A stretch of 64,000 nucleotides of DNA, from assembly GCA_004369045.1 (NCBI GenBank), contig ML213505.1:186001-250000 (forward strand), in the 5' to 3' direction. A program made the position numbers and the translations under genes. The first letter of the stretch is position 1, and every line of letters begins with the position of its first letter. The notes beneath the pieces are model-generated. The model was given only the letters and a program-made list of their open reading frames with translations. It did not search any database and was not told where the DNA came from. The DNA comes from Heliocybe sulcata. Taxonomy: Eukaryota > Basidiomycota > Agaricomycetes > Gloeophyllales > Gloeophyllaceae. Below are positions 47,326 to 58,194 of the stretch, piece by piece.

Positions 47326-47793
47326 TTAGGGATCGTGCTGATTATAACTTTGGTATATTCCAACCGTGGACCAGGGCGACGCTGACGACGTCGAGCACCG
47401 TCAATTAAAGAGAAATAGGAGCGAAAGGAAACAAAGGACGAAGCAGAGATGGTACAGAGGGTGGGCGATAGGAAAGTCGCGGATAAAAGGTGGTGGCCGT
47501 GTTGCCTTGCGCACACGGTGACGCTCTCACCCTTGCGGTCTCGAGCTCGGGGATTTGACTACAATTGATCGCTGAGGATCGCCTCGTCTGTCTCATGACT
47601 GCACTGCAATCAGCGTCGTGACTAGGTTAACCTCGATAGAAACACCCTCGAGTTTTGGAAGCGTCAGTACCCATCTGAGTTTGCATCAAGAAATAGAAAT
47701 GTCGACCCTATGCAGCGTGTCGACTCCTCAACTGAGCAGTTTGGCTTCTACACGGTTCTTATGACACGGCTTTGAGCCGTCTCATTCAGTCAG
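47326..47793. promoter_or_regulatory. Divergent spacer between YTH and Gfd2-like genes
   Basis: The 468 bp between two divergent starts should hold both promoters. No gene or clear motif was found. Confidence 0.4.
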
Positions 47794-49498
47794 ATGAGTC
47801 TGAATATGCAGCCGGGTTACTATGAGATCGGATGGGGCGGTCATATCGTACCCAAGTACGTGGAACCAATCCCTACTCGATTGAACTAGCCGGACATGTA
47901 TGCAGGTCGAGCTATAAGGATGATCCAATCTATTCTGAGGTTGCAGGCCCAAGATCCGCCCTTCGCTCCGAAGAGACTGGTCAAGTCGAACTCGTCCTGG
48001 GTTAGCCATGTTCGTGTCCGGAGAGCTTCCATCAACTGATTAAGCCAAGGGATACGTCCTAACGGAGCACCGAGTCTGCATCTGACAATCGACCAAACGC
48101 GTCTTCTCAGCCGGGCCATCTACATTCGCAAATATTCACCAGCACCCCCTTCAGACTTCATTTCACTGAGTCCAATATCCTTCCGATATGAAGAGGAGCT
48201 CAAGAAGACTGTCCTTAAATTTAAGAAGAACAGTTTCTATTCGGGTGCGCCTCCTGAAGTGGGCAGAAGCAGAGGTTTGTTCGAGCAGCAAAGGTAAGCT
48301 TGCACCGCGAAACATAAACCATCACGCAAGCTAACAAGTTAACACAAGAGTGCTGTACCGTCTCATTCTCGGGGAGATCGACTTGGCGAAGTTCTGCCTC
48401 AGTGACCCATCATGGATGGACAAGTTCAAGGTTGTCTCCCTATTCGCGAATACCTGGGACAAGGACGGACGTCCAATAGAAGAACGCCGTCGCGACCCTC
48501 GTATCCTTGACCTTGGCTGGTATGAGGCAGAACTACTGTCGCCCACAGCGCCTCTAGTGCTTCATCACTTCGAACTTGACGTGAAGCGCGGATTGCGAAA
48601 TGGCAAGAATATTACGCGAAAGGTGGACAGACTGTATTCTCACCCCAACCAAACTCCCTGCTGACGTTCTCATAAGAAATTAGAAAACAGCGAGACGCTG
48701 CCACTAGGAGACCTCAGAGCCAAACTAAGGGAGCTAACCCAGAACCTCGAACATACCATTCTCCTAGTGTACGACTGGCCCAAGACCCTGTCTATACTCC
48801 ACTATCTCAGTGTCAACTGCGACCACTGGCGCGACGACGGCCTCCGCTCTCTCCTCTTGCCAGACAACCCCAACCCCGACTACCGTCCTCCACCTCGACA
48901 CCATGTAAGCCCAGCCACACTCCTTCCCTGTCCTCGCCAGTACTCATTTGCGCAGAACCCCCGTGACCCGCGCTCCCGCCAACGCTCCCTCTCCCCCAGC
49001 CCTTCAACCCGCCTGCGCTCCCCGCCACCCCCGCCCCGCCGCTCCTCCGTCCACATCGTCGACATCAGCGCTCTCTGCAGGCTCCTCAGCATCACCTTCC
49101 CCTCCGTCACCGAAGCCGCCCGGCGCCTCGGAGTAGACGTCAAGCCTAACGAGATGTGTGCTGCCAACGACACCGAGTACGCTTTACTCGCCACCCTTCT
49201 TCCTTATTCTATAACTTATCTGGGTCTCGAACTGTGTAGACTGCTGGTGCGCATGTGGATGTCCATGTCCCAAGGCCCAGCGATTGACGAGCAAACCCAG
49301 CGTCGCAGCGCCCTGAACCTCCAGGCTCTGCAGCAAGGCACGAGGAACACCGCTCCCGCTGTCGAGCCAGCCAACGAAGATGATGATATCGACCCGAATA
49401 ATATCGACCCGGGGGATATCCAACGAGCGTCTAGGGACGCCCGGGGTACCAACCCTTACGATGAGCTGCTCGACGAAGAAGACTATGACGAAGAATGA
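47794..49498 (+). CDS. Gfd2/YDR514C-like protein with RNase H-fold (DEDD exonuclease-like) domain
   Basis: The start MSLNMQPGYYEIGWGGHIVP (exon 47794-47855) joins across a 50-bp intron and a second intron (acceptor about 48050; donor at about 47999 or 47979) to GIRPNGAPSLHLTIDQTRLL and a long exon to 48293. Later exons hold VLYRLILGEIDLAKFCLSD, KFKVVSLFANTWDKD, RILDLGWYEAELL, HHFELDVKRGLRN, LLVYDWPKTLSILHYLSV, SVHIVDISALCRLL, and CAANDTEYALL. The order matches the C-terminal RNase H-like fold of Gfd2/YDR514C proteins. The first acidic residue of the DEDD set seems replaced (VSLFANTWD), so catalysis is doubtful. An acidic end DELLDEEDYDEE follows. The N-terminal splicing is the least certain part. 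It is divergent from the YTH gene. Confidence 0.72.
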
Positions 49499-49758
49499 GT
49501 GCTGGACTGTATATTTCGTTTCTATATTTGTTGGATTCACTGTATCTGTGTAAACTTGGATAGGCGTACCATGTCTGAATGTTGCTCGAACATAAAGTAC
49601 AATCAATCGCCATTGACGAGTGACCGAGCCCTACAACGGACTCTAGCACGACGGATCGTAATGATACTACCCCTCAACTAACAACATTCTCACCGACAAG
49701 ACAACAAACAGCTCGCTCCACGAAACCTTATCTACACACCCCCGCGCAAGGCCCTCAC

Positions 49759-51589
49759 TCAATCAGTAAACTTTATACTGTGACTCTCCATCTACACACC
49801 GTCCATCAGCCCCATCCAACCTATAAACCGAGAGAATGAGACGCACCGTAATCTCCCCACCCCGATAACTCCCCCTTTTCTTCTTATTCTTCTCCTTCCT
49901 AAACCCAGCTCCGCGCGTCACGATCAAATCCCGACTCGCGCGCTCGCCATAGTCGTTCTGCGGGCCGCCCTGTGACACCCATCACCACCAGTCAGAATGA
50001 AATCCACGAAATCCTGTCCAATGAAAGCGCACCTTGCCGTCGTACGTATTATCCCTCAACCGCTCGTCCACAAACTTGACGTGGTCGGACTTGATCCGCG
50101 AAAACGGCACATTGGATTTTCTCGGACCTTTCTTTTTCTCCCCACTTCCATTCCCATTCCCATTGCCAGCCCCGGGGGGAGACTCGGAGCGCTCGTTGGA
50201 CGACACAGCCGTGGGCACAGCCGCGCCGTCCTCGTCCGTGCGGCGTTTCTTCGTGACGGCGGTTTGCTCTTCTCCCTCTTCCTCGGCAGAGGAGGTGAGT
50301 TTTTTTGTCCGCGCTTTTGAGGGGGAGTCGGAGTCGGAGTCAGACGAAGAAGAGGACGAGGAGGAAGAGTGTTTTGTTTTGGACGCTTTGGACTTCTTCG
50401 CAGCTGGTTCCTCCTCCTCCTGCTCCTCCTCCTCCTCACTTGAGCTCGAAGAAGAGGATGAAGGGGAAGGGGATTTCGTTTTTAATGCCTTGCCCTTCTT
50501 CAGTGCTGGCTTCTCGTCCTCGTCTTCGCTCTCACTCGAGCTTGAAGAAGAAGCCGACGAAGAGGAGGGCGAAGGAGATTTCGCTTTGGATACCTTGCCC
50601 TTCTTCGGCGATGACTTAGCAGCTAGCGTCTCCTCCTCCTTCTCGCTCTCACTCTCGCTGGAGCTCGAACTGGAGTCAGAGTCGCTACTCTCCGCCTTCT
50701 TCTTCTCGTTCTTCACCGCTCCGGCTTTCTTCATCTCCTTCGCCTTCTTCGGCTGCTCGTCCTCGCTACTACTGTCCGAGTCGGAGTCCGAGCTCTCCTC
50801 CGCCTTCTTCTCATCCTCATCTTCACTGGAAGACTCTGAGTTATCACCCGAGCTGTCCGAGTTGTCTTTTCCGCCTGACGAGAGGGTCTTGCTGGACGAC
50901 GAGGACGGGGACTTGGCTTTGGCTTTGGCCTTGGTCTTGGTTATTTTAGCCTTTGACGGAGATGGGGATGCGGACTTCGTCTTGGACTTGGATTGTGTTT
51001 TCGCGGATAGCTTTCGCTCGGCGGAGCTGGACGCGCTGGAGTCTGGTGGGGATATATGTGAGATCAAACAACGGAGTCTCTATCAAATGATTCATACCTG
51101 ATTTAGAGCTGGAGTCTGAGTCGTCCTCAGAGGAGGAGGAAGAAGACGCCGCCTTCTTTACAGACTTCTTCTTTTCAGCATCCGAATCAGATTCCGAGTC
51201 CGAGTCCTCCGACGAATCTGAGCTCTCATCATCACTCCTGCCAAAGAAGAGCGTATAGCGAGACCGCCTATGGACGATAGTTAGAAAAGCAAGGACACGG
51301 ACTCACGATGCCTTTAGTGCCTCTGTAGATTTTCCGCCACCCAGAAGCTTCCACTGCCTTACTATCTCTTCCAAAATGGGTCCTTGGCTGGCAGAGTCGT
51401 CGTTTAGGGCTACAATATCCTTGGCTGCTTTCTTGAGCGCATCTGCGGCTTTTTGGTGGGAGCGTCTGGTCAGGAAGGAGTGGACGAGGGTGTAGGTTGC
51501 TGTAGTGATTTATCAGCAAGAGTCCTCGTCTCAAGTACTAGCAAATACACATACTGGTGAGGTTCTTGTCTGTGGATGTGGCCGCCATG
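49759..51589 (-). CDS. SRP40: Srp40/Nopp140-type nucleolar phosphoprotein
   Basis: The first exon (51589 to about 51556) starts MAATSTDKNLTTTYTLVHSF across an intron and leads into a LisH-like helix pair with HQKAADALKKAAKDIVAL and GPILEEIVRQWKLLGGG. The bulk is alternating acidic Ser blocks (SSDSDSDS type) and basic Lys/Ala/Pro blocks, at least eight of each between about 50320 and 51240. The conserved C-terminal domain spans two introns: VPFSRIKSDHVKFVDERL, then NDYGERASRDLIVTRGAGF, RKEKNKKKRGSYRGGEIT, and a last small exon MESHSIKFTD with its stop at 49759. Nopp140 proteins chaperone box C/D and H/ACA snoRNPs in the nucleolus and are heavily phosphorylated by CK2. The Ser blocks read as a low-complexity shadow on the other strand. 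Confidence 0.92.
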
Positions 51590-51746
51590 TTGAAGAGAGC
51601 AAGACCCAAAGCGGTGGCAAGAGCGCGTCCGATCATCGAAACTTTTGCCTCCCATTACCGCCTTCGGACAGATTCCAAACAAGCGCAAATATTGTATACT
51701 GATCTCTGGACTAAATTTAGAATGCTGCTATAGCGCTCTCATTACC

Positions 51747-52440
<694 letters not shown>

Positions 52441-52756
52441 GTCGAGAAGGAAGTAAAACGGAAGGAAGTTTAGAAGATGTACGAAAGGTTCAGGACAGTT
52501 CAGCAATTGTATTCTGTTCCATGTATACATACGGCCGGATGAACATATTGGATACTCCCGGACATATATTCATTCCCTCCTCAACGAATGTAATCCCAGG
52601 GAACATCGATTGCATTGTGTATGATTTCACGTGACATATGCCGTCGCTGACGGGGATTGCAATCGCGGAACGGGATTCTGCGTACTGCGACCATGTCATA
52701 GTTATAGCCATACAGCGTCAACCATAGTCTACTCATACCACATATTTCCTTCCGCC
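52441..52756. other. Spacer of about 315 bp
   Basis: This holds the RIB4 3' UTR and the Gtr1 promoter. No gene was seen. Confidence 0.5.
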
Positions 52757-54019
52757 ATGAAGAAAAAGGTATGGAACAGCGTCTCAAAACAACACTGCTA
52801 AAGATGATTACTTTATGCCAGGTGCTCCTGATGGGAGCCTCCGGGAGCGGCAAGACTTCAATGAGATCTCTGATTTTGTGAGCACCGTCGCCTCCAAGCC
52901 ATTCACGATAACCGACCAAACTATGCAGCTCAAACAACCCCGCGTCCCTCACTGCGCGCCTTGGCGCGACCATCGACGTCGAGCAGAACCACGTCCGCTT
53001 CCTCGGCGACCTCATCCTCAACCTCTGGGACTGCGGCGGGCAGGACGCCTTCATGGACTCGTACCTCTCCACGCAGCGCGCGACCATCTTCTCGCACGTC
53101 GGCGTCCTCATCTACGTGTTCGACGCCGAGTCGCGCGAGCGCGCGAAGGACCTCGAGTACTACCGCGACTGCCTCGACGCGCTGAGGAGGTACTCGAGCG
53201 AGGCGCGGGTGTTCCTGCTGGTGCATAAGATGGATCTGGTGAGGGAGGGCGAGAGGAAGGGCGAGCTGGAGAGGAAGAGAAGAGAGCTTGTGAAGGAGAG
53301 CAGCGGGATGGGCGTCACGGTGTTTGGGACGAGCATCTACGACGAGAGTCTGTACAAGGTGCGCTGCACTTCCTCTTTATACCGCACACCTAACCGAACG
53401 CCCCGCAGGCCTGGTCCCGCATCGTCCACACCCTCATCCCCAACGCCGCCGTTCTCTCTCGCCACCTCACCACACTCGCCGAAGCCTGCAGCGCCACCGA
53501 AGTCATCCTCTTCGAACGCACCACCTTCCTTGTCATCGCCACCTCCGCCTCTCCTCCCTCCGCCTCCGCCTCCTCCCCGCCCACAGTCTCCCTCCCACCC
53601 CTCCCCTCTCCGCCACGCAGCCTCAAATCACCCACCTCGCCCTCCTTCTCGCTTCCCCAGACCGATCCCGAACCGGAGCCAGAAGAACCCGAGGACGACC
53701 CCCACCAAATGAGCCCAACCCGCTACGAGCGCACCTCGGAGCTCATCAAAGCCTTCAAATACTCCTGCTCGCGCTTCCTCCGACAAGACTTCCACGCCCT
53801 CGAGATGGAGCTCGCAGAGTTCACCGCCGTTCTGGACGAGCTGACCAAGAACACATACGTCATGATCGTCGCTCACGACCCTACAATTGGTGCGTCCATG
53901 TCTTTCGGGACAGATGGCAGGTCACTGACGATGGCACAGAGACGGCCGCGCTCCGGCTAAATATCCGCCTTGCGCGTCGAAAGTTCGAAGAGCTACAGGG
54001 CGACAGCCTCGTCTCATGA
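52757..54019 (+). CDS. GTR1: Rag-type GTPase Gtr1
   Basis: A 12-nt first coding exon (MKKK) and a second exon with the P-loop VLLMGASGSGKTSMRSLIF are joined by short introns. Then come DVEQNHVRFLGDLILNLWDC (switch region with WDCGGQD), RATIFSHVGVLIYVFDAES, LDALRRYSSEARVFLLVHKM (NKxD-like HKMD) and GVTVFGTSIYDESLYKAWS. The roadblock-like C-terminal domain starts near AVLSRHLTTLAEACSATEVI and is interrupted by a long Ser/Pro-rich insert (about 53540-53700). Rag GTPases anchor TORC1 signalling to the vacuole in response to amino acids. The last exon ends ELQGDSLVS. Length and insert fit fungal Gtr1. Confidence 0.93.
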
Positions 54020-54416
54020 TATAGGCACTGCTACGCGAGACCGCCCAGGATACTTGTAATTTATACTGCTCTCATTGCTCAGCCATGCTTTGCTTTCATG
54101 TCTGCTATCCACTGCCACTGAGCTACCGTGTTTTACTGTCCGATATCCTATGTAATGATAACGAATTAAAGTTGACTACAAGAAAGATTTAGATATAGAC
54201 AGACTAACAATCATATAGGAGAACTCGGAACGAACGAGATGAATATCCGTACTCGATAGTAAACCGGATGCAGGGCTATACAATCGGCAACAGAAAGTAA
54301 AGCGATCCGTCACTCGCATCTTCGACCACCGGGAGCCCGAGTTCAACACCCAGATTCTCCAAACGACCCAAGCTGCTGCACGGCCTTTCGGCTTTTAACA
54401 AGCTCACTTCGTGCCC
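54020..54416. other. Convergent spacer of about 400 bp
   Basis: It should hold the 3' UTRs of GTR1 and the Vcx1-type gene. No gene was seen. Confidence 0.5.
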
Positions 54417-56547
54417 TCAGGACACCCAGACTACACCGCCATCAGCACACTGCCCCGAACCAACCGAACCAGCAAAGGAGGCCACTCACAAGCAAGCGCA
54501 ATAATCAAATACAAAGTGATCAACATCACACCTTCCATATAGTTGCTCTTGCCGTCCCTACACACACCACATCAGCCACCTCGCACCTCTCACGCCAAGT
54601 TGGAGGGAGCGACTTACTGGATAAGGAGGTTCACGAGCATGACCGAGATGAACAGCGTGATCGTCTGCGCACATATTTAGCATTGATCGGGGTAGAGATT
54701 CAGAAGAGGGGGGCTGTGGGCGCCAATCATGGGTGGATAACGTACCTCGAAGTCGGCGAAGAAGAGTGTCAGATCGCGATCGGCGCTAGCAGCATGGTGG
54801 GTTAGCGTCTATGGAGAAGTTACGAGAGGAAAGGACGGAGGACGTACATCCAGCCGACGATGACCAAAAGCGGGACGACGAAGGAGGCAATTTGCTATAT
54901 ACAGAAAAACGAGTGAGCAGGAGTAAGGTAGAGAGGGAGGGGAAGGTGAAGGTGCGCACAATAGAGCTGCCCACACAGATCCCGATCGTGAGCTCCATCT
55001 TGTCTTTCATCGCCATCCAAACGGAGGTGACGTGTTCCGCTGCGTTTGCCTTGGGAGGGTGCAATTGAGTGAGATCAGATTAGGTATGGGAGGAAGGAGT
55101 AGGAGGAGGAGAGGGAAGGGTACGCACGACGATGGGGAGCAGGATGAGGCCGATGAAGGCTTTAGGGATAGAGTACCGCTCCGCGACTTCCTCGATAGAG
55201 GCAACGACTGCAAGGAGCATTTATAATTTGTCGTCATATGATCGGGGGACTGGGGACTTACGGTAATCCGCACAGAAGGACGTGACCACAGTCACCAAAA
55301 GTAACCTATCAACACCTCAACATCAGCGCACCGCGATCCACACGCGACCCGCAACACCTACGCGCTCCCAGCCGCAACCATGTTCATCCCAGGCTCCACT
55401 TCCTCCTCCTCTCCCTCCGCCTGGAAGAAATCCGCATGCGTCTTCAGCTGGAACACCAAATACAGCACATACACGAAGAGCAACAGCAGAGCCGTCCCGC
55501 GCGAGATGATGAGCAGCCCGGGCTTCGTGTCGTCGAGCTCAGGGAGGGAGCCGTTGGGTTCGTTGTTGAGCAGGGTGAGGAGGTGCTCGAAGGTAGCGGT
55601 GCTGTTGCGGTTTTGGGCGGAGTGGTAGGCGGCGGGGATGACGAGAGCTGTAGGGAGATGGAGAGCGATTAGGTGTAAAGCCAAAAGGGAAGATGACGGG
55701 AGGGGACTTACTGATGCAGGCCAGGGTCATTAGCTTGTGTGATGGTGTTTTGTTAGAGCAGACAGGTTTTTTATATGGTAAAACATACCGAACTCGCACT
55801 ACGGTGTGTTCAGTATACATTTTTTTTTATTGGTGGTATGCTAAGAAGACTGGACATACGTCTGGGCACCAGTAACTTGGAAGTTGCTTTCTTTGAAGTA
55901 GATGCCCCCTGCCAAGAAAGAGCATCCCAAGACCAAGAGGAGGTTGGAGAGAATTGATCCCAGCATCTTAGGAGCACTATGCGGTTAGCACGAGATCTCA
56001 TCTGGAAAAAGACGCTACCTACAGATGTCTGAACAATTCGCAGCTCGCCTGCAACATTCAGTATTCGGTGGTAGTTCGGCGAAATTGCCTGACGACATAC
56101 TGACCTTGCATTAAGGCGGCAATGCCGACGATAATTTCGACAGCGTTGCCAAAGGACGCATTGAGCAGACCCGAAAGCGTTTGACCGAGTTTCAGCGACA
56201 ACTGCTCTGTAGCTTCACCCAGAAGCTGCCGTACACAAATCAACATTCATCGCTGTGCGGTACCTGAGCATAGCAACATGACGTACCTTCGCAAGGGGCA
56301 TGATAGCAATAAAACTAAACGAAAACCGGAGCGCCGCATCCCAATTCGCAAAGTGCGATATCACACTCAAAGGGACGAACAACAGGAGGATATTGAGCCA
56401 ACTCCCGAAGAGAAAGTACCTGTACGACTGCAGCCACCCGGGCTGGCCCTCCGCTTTTATGGCGGCGAGCATGCGGTGGGACAGCGGCTGGCGCTCAGAG
56501 ACGCCGTTGCCGTTCTCGAGCAGGGGGCTGGTCTCGCTGGCGGGCAT
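54417..56547 (-). CDS. VCX1: Vacuolar Ca2+/H+ exchanger, Vcx1 type
   Basis: The start MPASETSPLLENGNGV fits a cytosolic N-terminus with an acidic di-leucine-like LL. Many exons code for about 11 membrane segments. The two CaCA alpha-repeat signatures are visible: LNASFGNAVEIIVGIAALMQ with the GNAVE motif, and IVANAAEHVTSVWMAMKDKM with NAAEH. Other landmarks are SMLGSILSNLLLVLG and SYRYFLFGSWLNILLL. A central acidic loop (AEGEEEEVEPG) separates the halves. The last exon, after a 60-bp intron, ends ALAFWVS. The protein exports Ca2+ into the vacuole in exchange for protons. Length and topology match the family. Confidence 0.92.
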
Positions 56548-56708
56548 GGTAGTGGTGGACGGAATGGCTTGAGCAGCAGGAGCTGTGCAGGCCTTGGATA
56601 GGCTTGGCAGTAAACCGGCAACCAGCCAAGTTGCCGTGATTCAATCAACAAACTTGACATCACTCTACTTATATTGTTTCTATTTCTATGTCTACGTTAT
56701 GTCTATGT

Positions 56709-57470
56709 CTATACTTTCTCGTCTGGGTTCTCTACCAGCGCCTTTTCAATTTCCTTATCCAAGAACGAAACATCCGCGAACGTGACCAGCCTCCCGCGTC
56801 CCGTCTCATCCACGTCAATCGTTGTCACCGACACATTCGGGATCCTCCACACCGACAACTCTCCCTCCGACACGACCTTCTTTGACTCAACCAGCGACCG
56901 CACCAGGGCGCCTATCGCACCGCCGTGAGACGTGACCAGGACGTGCCGCGGATTGCTCGAGCCCGGCGCCAGGCATTCTCCTTGGACGATCGCGCGCTCC
57001 CACCACGCCTCCAGGCGGGCGTAGAACCGCTGCGCGTCTTCGAGCGCGCTGGGGGCGCTGACCATCTTGCGGGCGATAATCGGCTTGCCTTGAAGCTCGC
57101 CCATGTGCTGCAGCGAAATCAGAAAGCTTCCCGTGAGTAGCCCAGCTCGCACTGACCCGTTCCCTCAGCGCCTCGTCCTTTCTCAACTCGACCTCGGGAT
57201 GGTACAGCAAGATCGTCTCCGCCGTCTAAGTCGTTCACGACATTCCATCAACTGAAGACCTCCAGACACCAGACGACTCACATCCTTCGCCCGAGTCAAA
57301 TCACTGCTCCACGCCGCCTCAAACGGCACCTCCCTCAACGCCTCCGCCACCATCTTCGCCTGCTCTATCCCCACCTCATTCAACTTCGTATCCAAATGCC
57401 CTTGCATAATGCCGTCCCGATTCTCCCTCGTCTCCCCATGGCGCACAATGTACACCCTCGTCGTCGGCAT
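56709..57470 (-). CDS. Histidine phosphatase (phosphoglycerate mutase-like)
   Basis: Three exons (57470-57282, 57225-57157, 57107-56709) give 218 residues. The RHG motif is VYIVRHGETRENRDG, followed by LDTKLNEVGIEQAKMVAEAL and WSSDLTRAKDTAETILL. The second catalytic histidine lies in HVLVTSHGGAIGALVRSLVE. Other parts fit small PGM-like phosphatases of the TIGAR/SixA type (LERW-like EAWWER). The substrate cannot be told; sugar phosphates or phosphoserine proteins are possible. It shares a 161-bp divergent spacer with the Vcx1-type gene, on the same strand. Confidence 0.9.
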
Positions 57471-58194
57471 CGATGGTCTGTAACCCTAACCCTTCTCCCT
57501 CATCCGTCTATAATTAATTATTCAAGATGTGATTGTGAAGAGCACTGCCGATGAGGTCATCGCTACAGTCATATCCCCTCAAATCCTTTCTGCGCTAATA
57601 GAGTGTATTCGCTACGTTATTTACCAGGATTTCGTAGTTATGGAATAGAGTGGGGCTCTTCCAGAACTACAGCCAGCCGGTGCGTCATCTTATGCCAAAA
57701 CTCGTGCAGCCGTATTTCCACAAATTCTCCGGTAAATAACCTAGCGAATACACTCTAATTCTGCTAGCTGTCCCTCGTCGCCCGCCCCGCTACCCACATG
57801 TCAATCTGACAAGGCTGGGAGCAGAACGCGAAGTCCATCGTGGAGCCTGTCTGTCGAGAAGCAGCCCCAGAAAAATCTCCGCTACCCCCGCGCCAACCTG
57901 CTGGTCTCACCTGACTGGCCACTCAAGTCCAACTATCGCAACAATACAGCGTACGCGGAGCGCAGGGGAAACAATGGAGCACTTGTAGTCGCCATTCGAC
58001 ACATGATAGTACAGAACGTCACATTGTCGATCACTCCGCCATGTTCATGTACATTTATACACCCTATACACACCATTTGCCCCTCCCTTCTATACAGACC
58101 CTCCCTTCAAGCTCTCTTTACCTCTCAAGCAGGACGATTAGTTTACACTCGAGAAACGGACCAAGCGAATCCAGTTGAACCCAACTGCGAAGAA
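57471..58194. other. Spacer of about 720 bp holding a MITE
   Basis: This is the spacer between the phosphatase start and the Doa1 stop, on the same strand. Apart from the MITE at 57601-57755 no gene or structured feature was seen. Confidence 0.5.
57601..57755. mobile_element. Miniature inverted-repeat transposable element, 155 bp
   Basis: A 25-bp terminal repeat, starting GAGTGTATTCGCTACG at 57601 and running to 57625, is matched at 57731-57755 by its inverse with one mismatch (C for G). TA flanks each end (57599-57600 and 57756-57757), as in Tc1/mariner-type target sites. The 105-bp centre is non-coding. High terminal identity suggests a recent insertion. It is unlike the 965-bp element at its ends. 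Confidence 0.85.

Noticed and set aside
50034-51101. 355-codon Ser/Glu-rich frame on the plus strand
   Set aside because: It is the antisense shadow of the SRP40 acidic-serine blocks.
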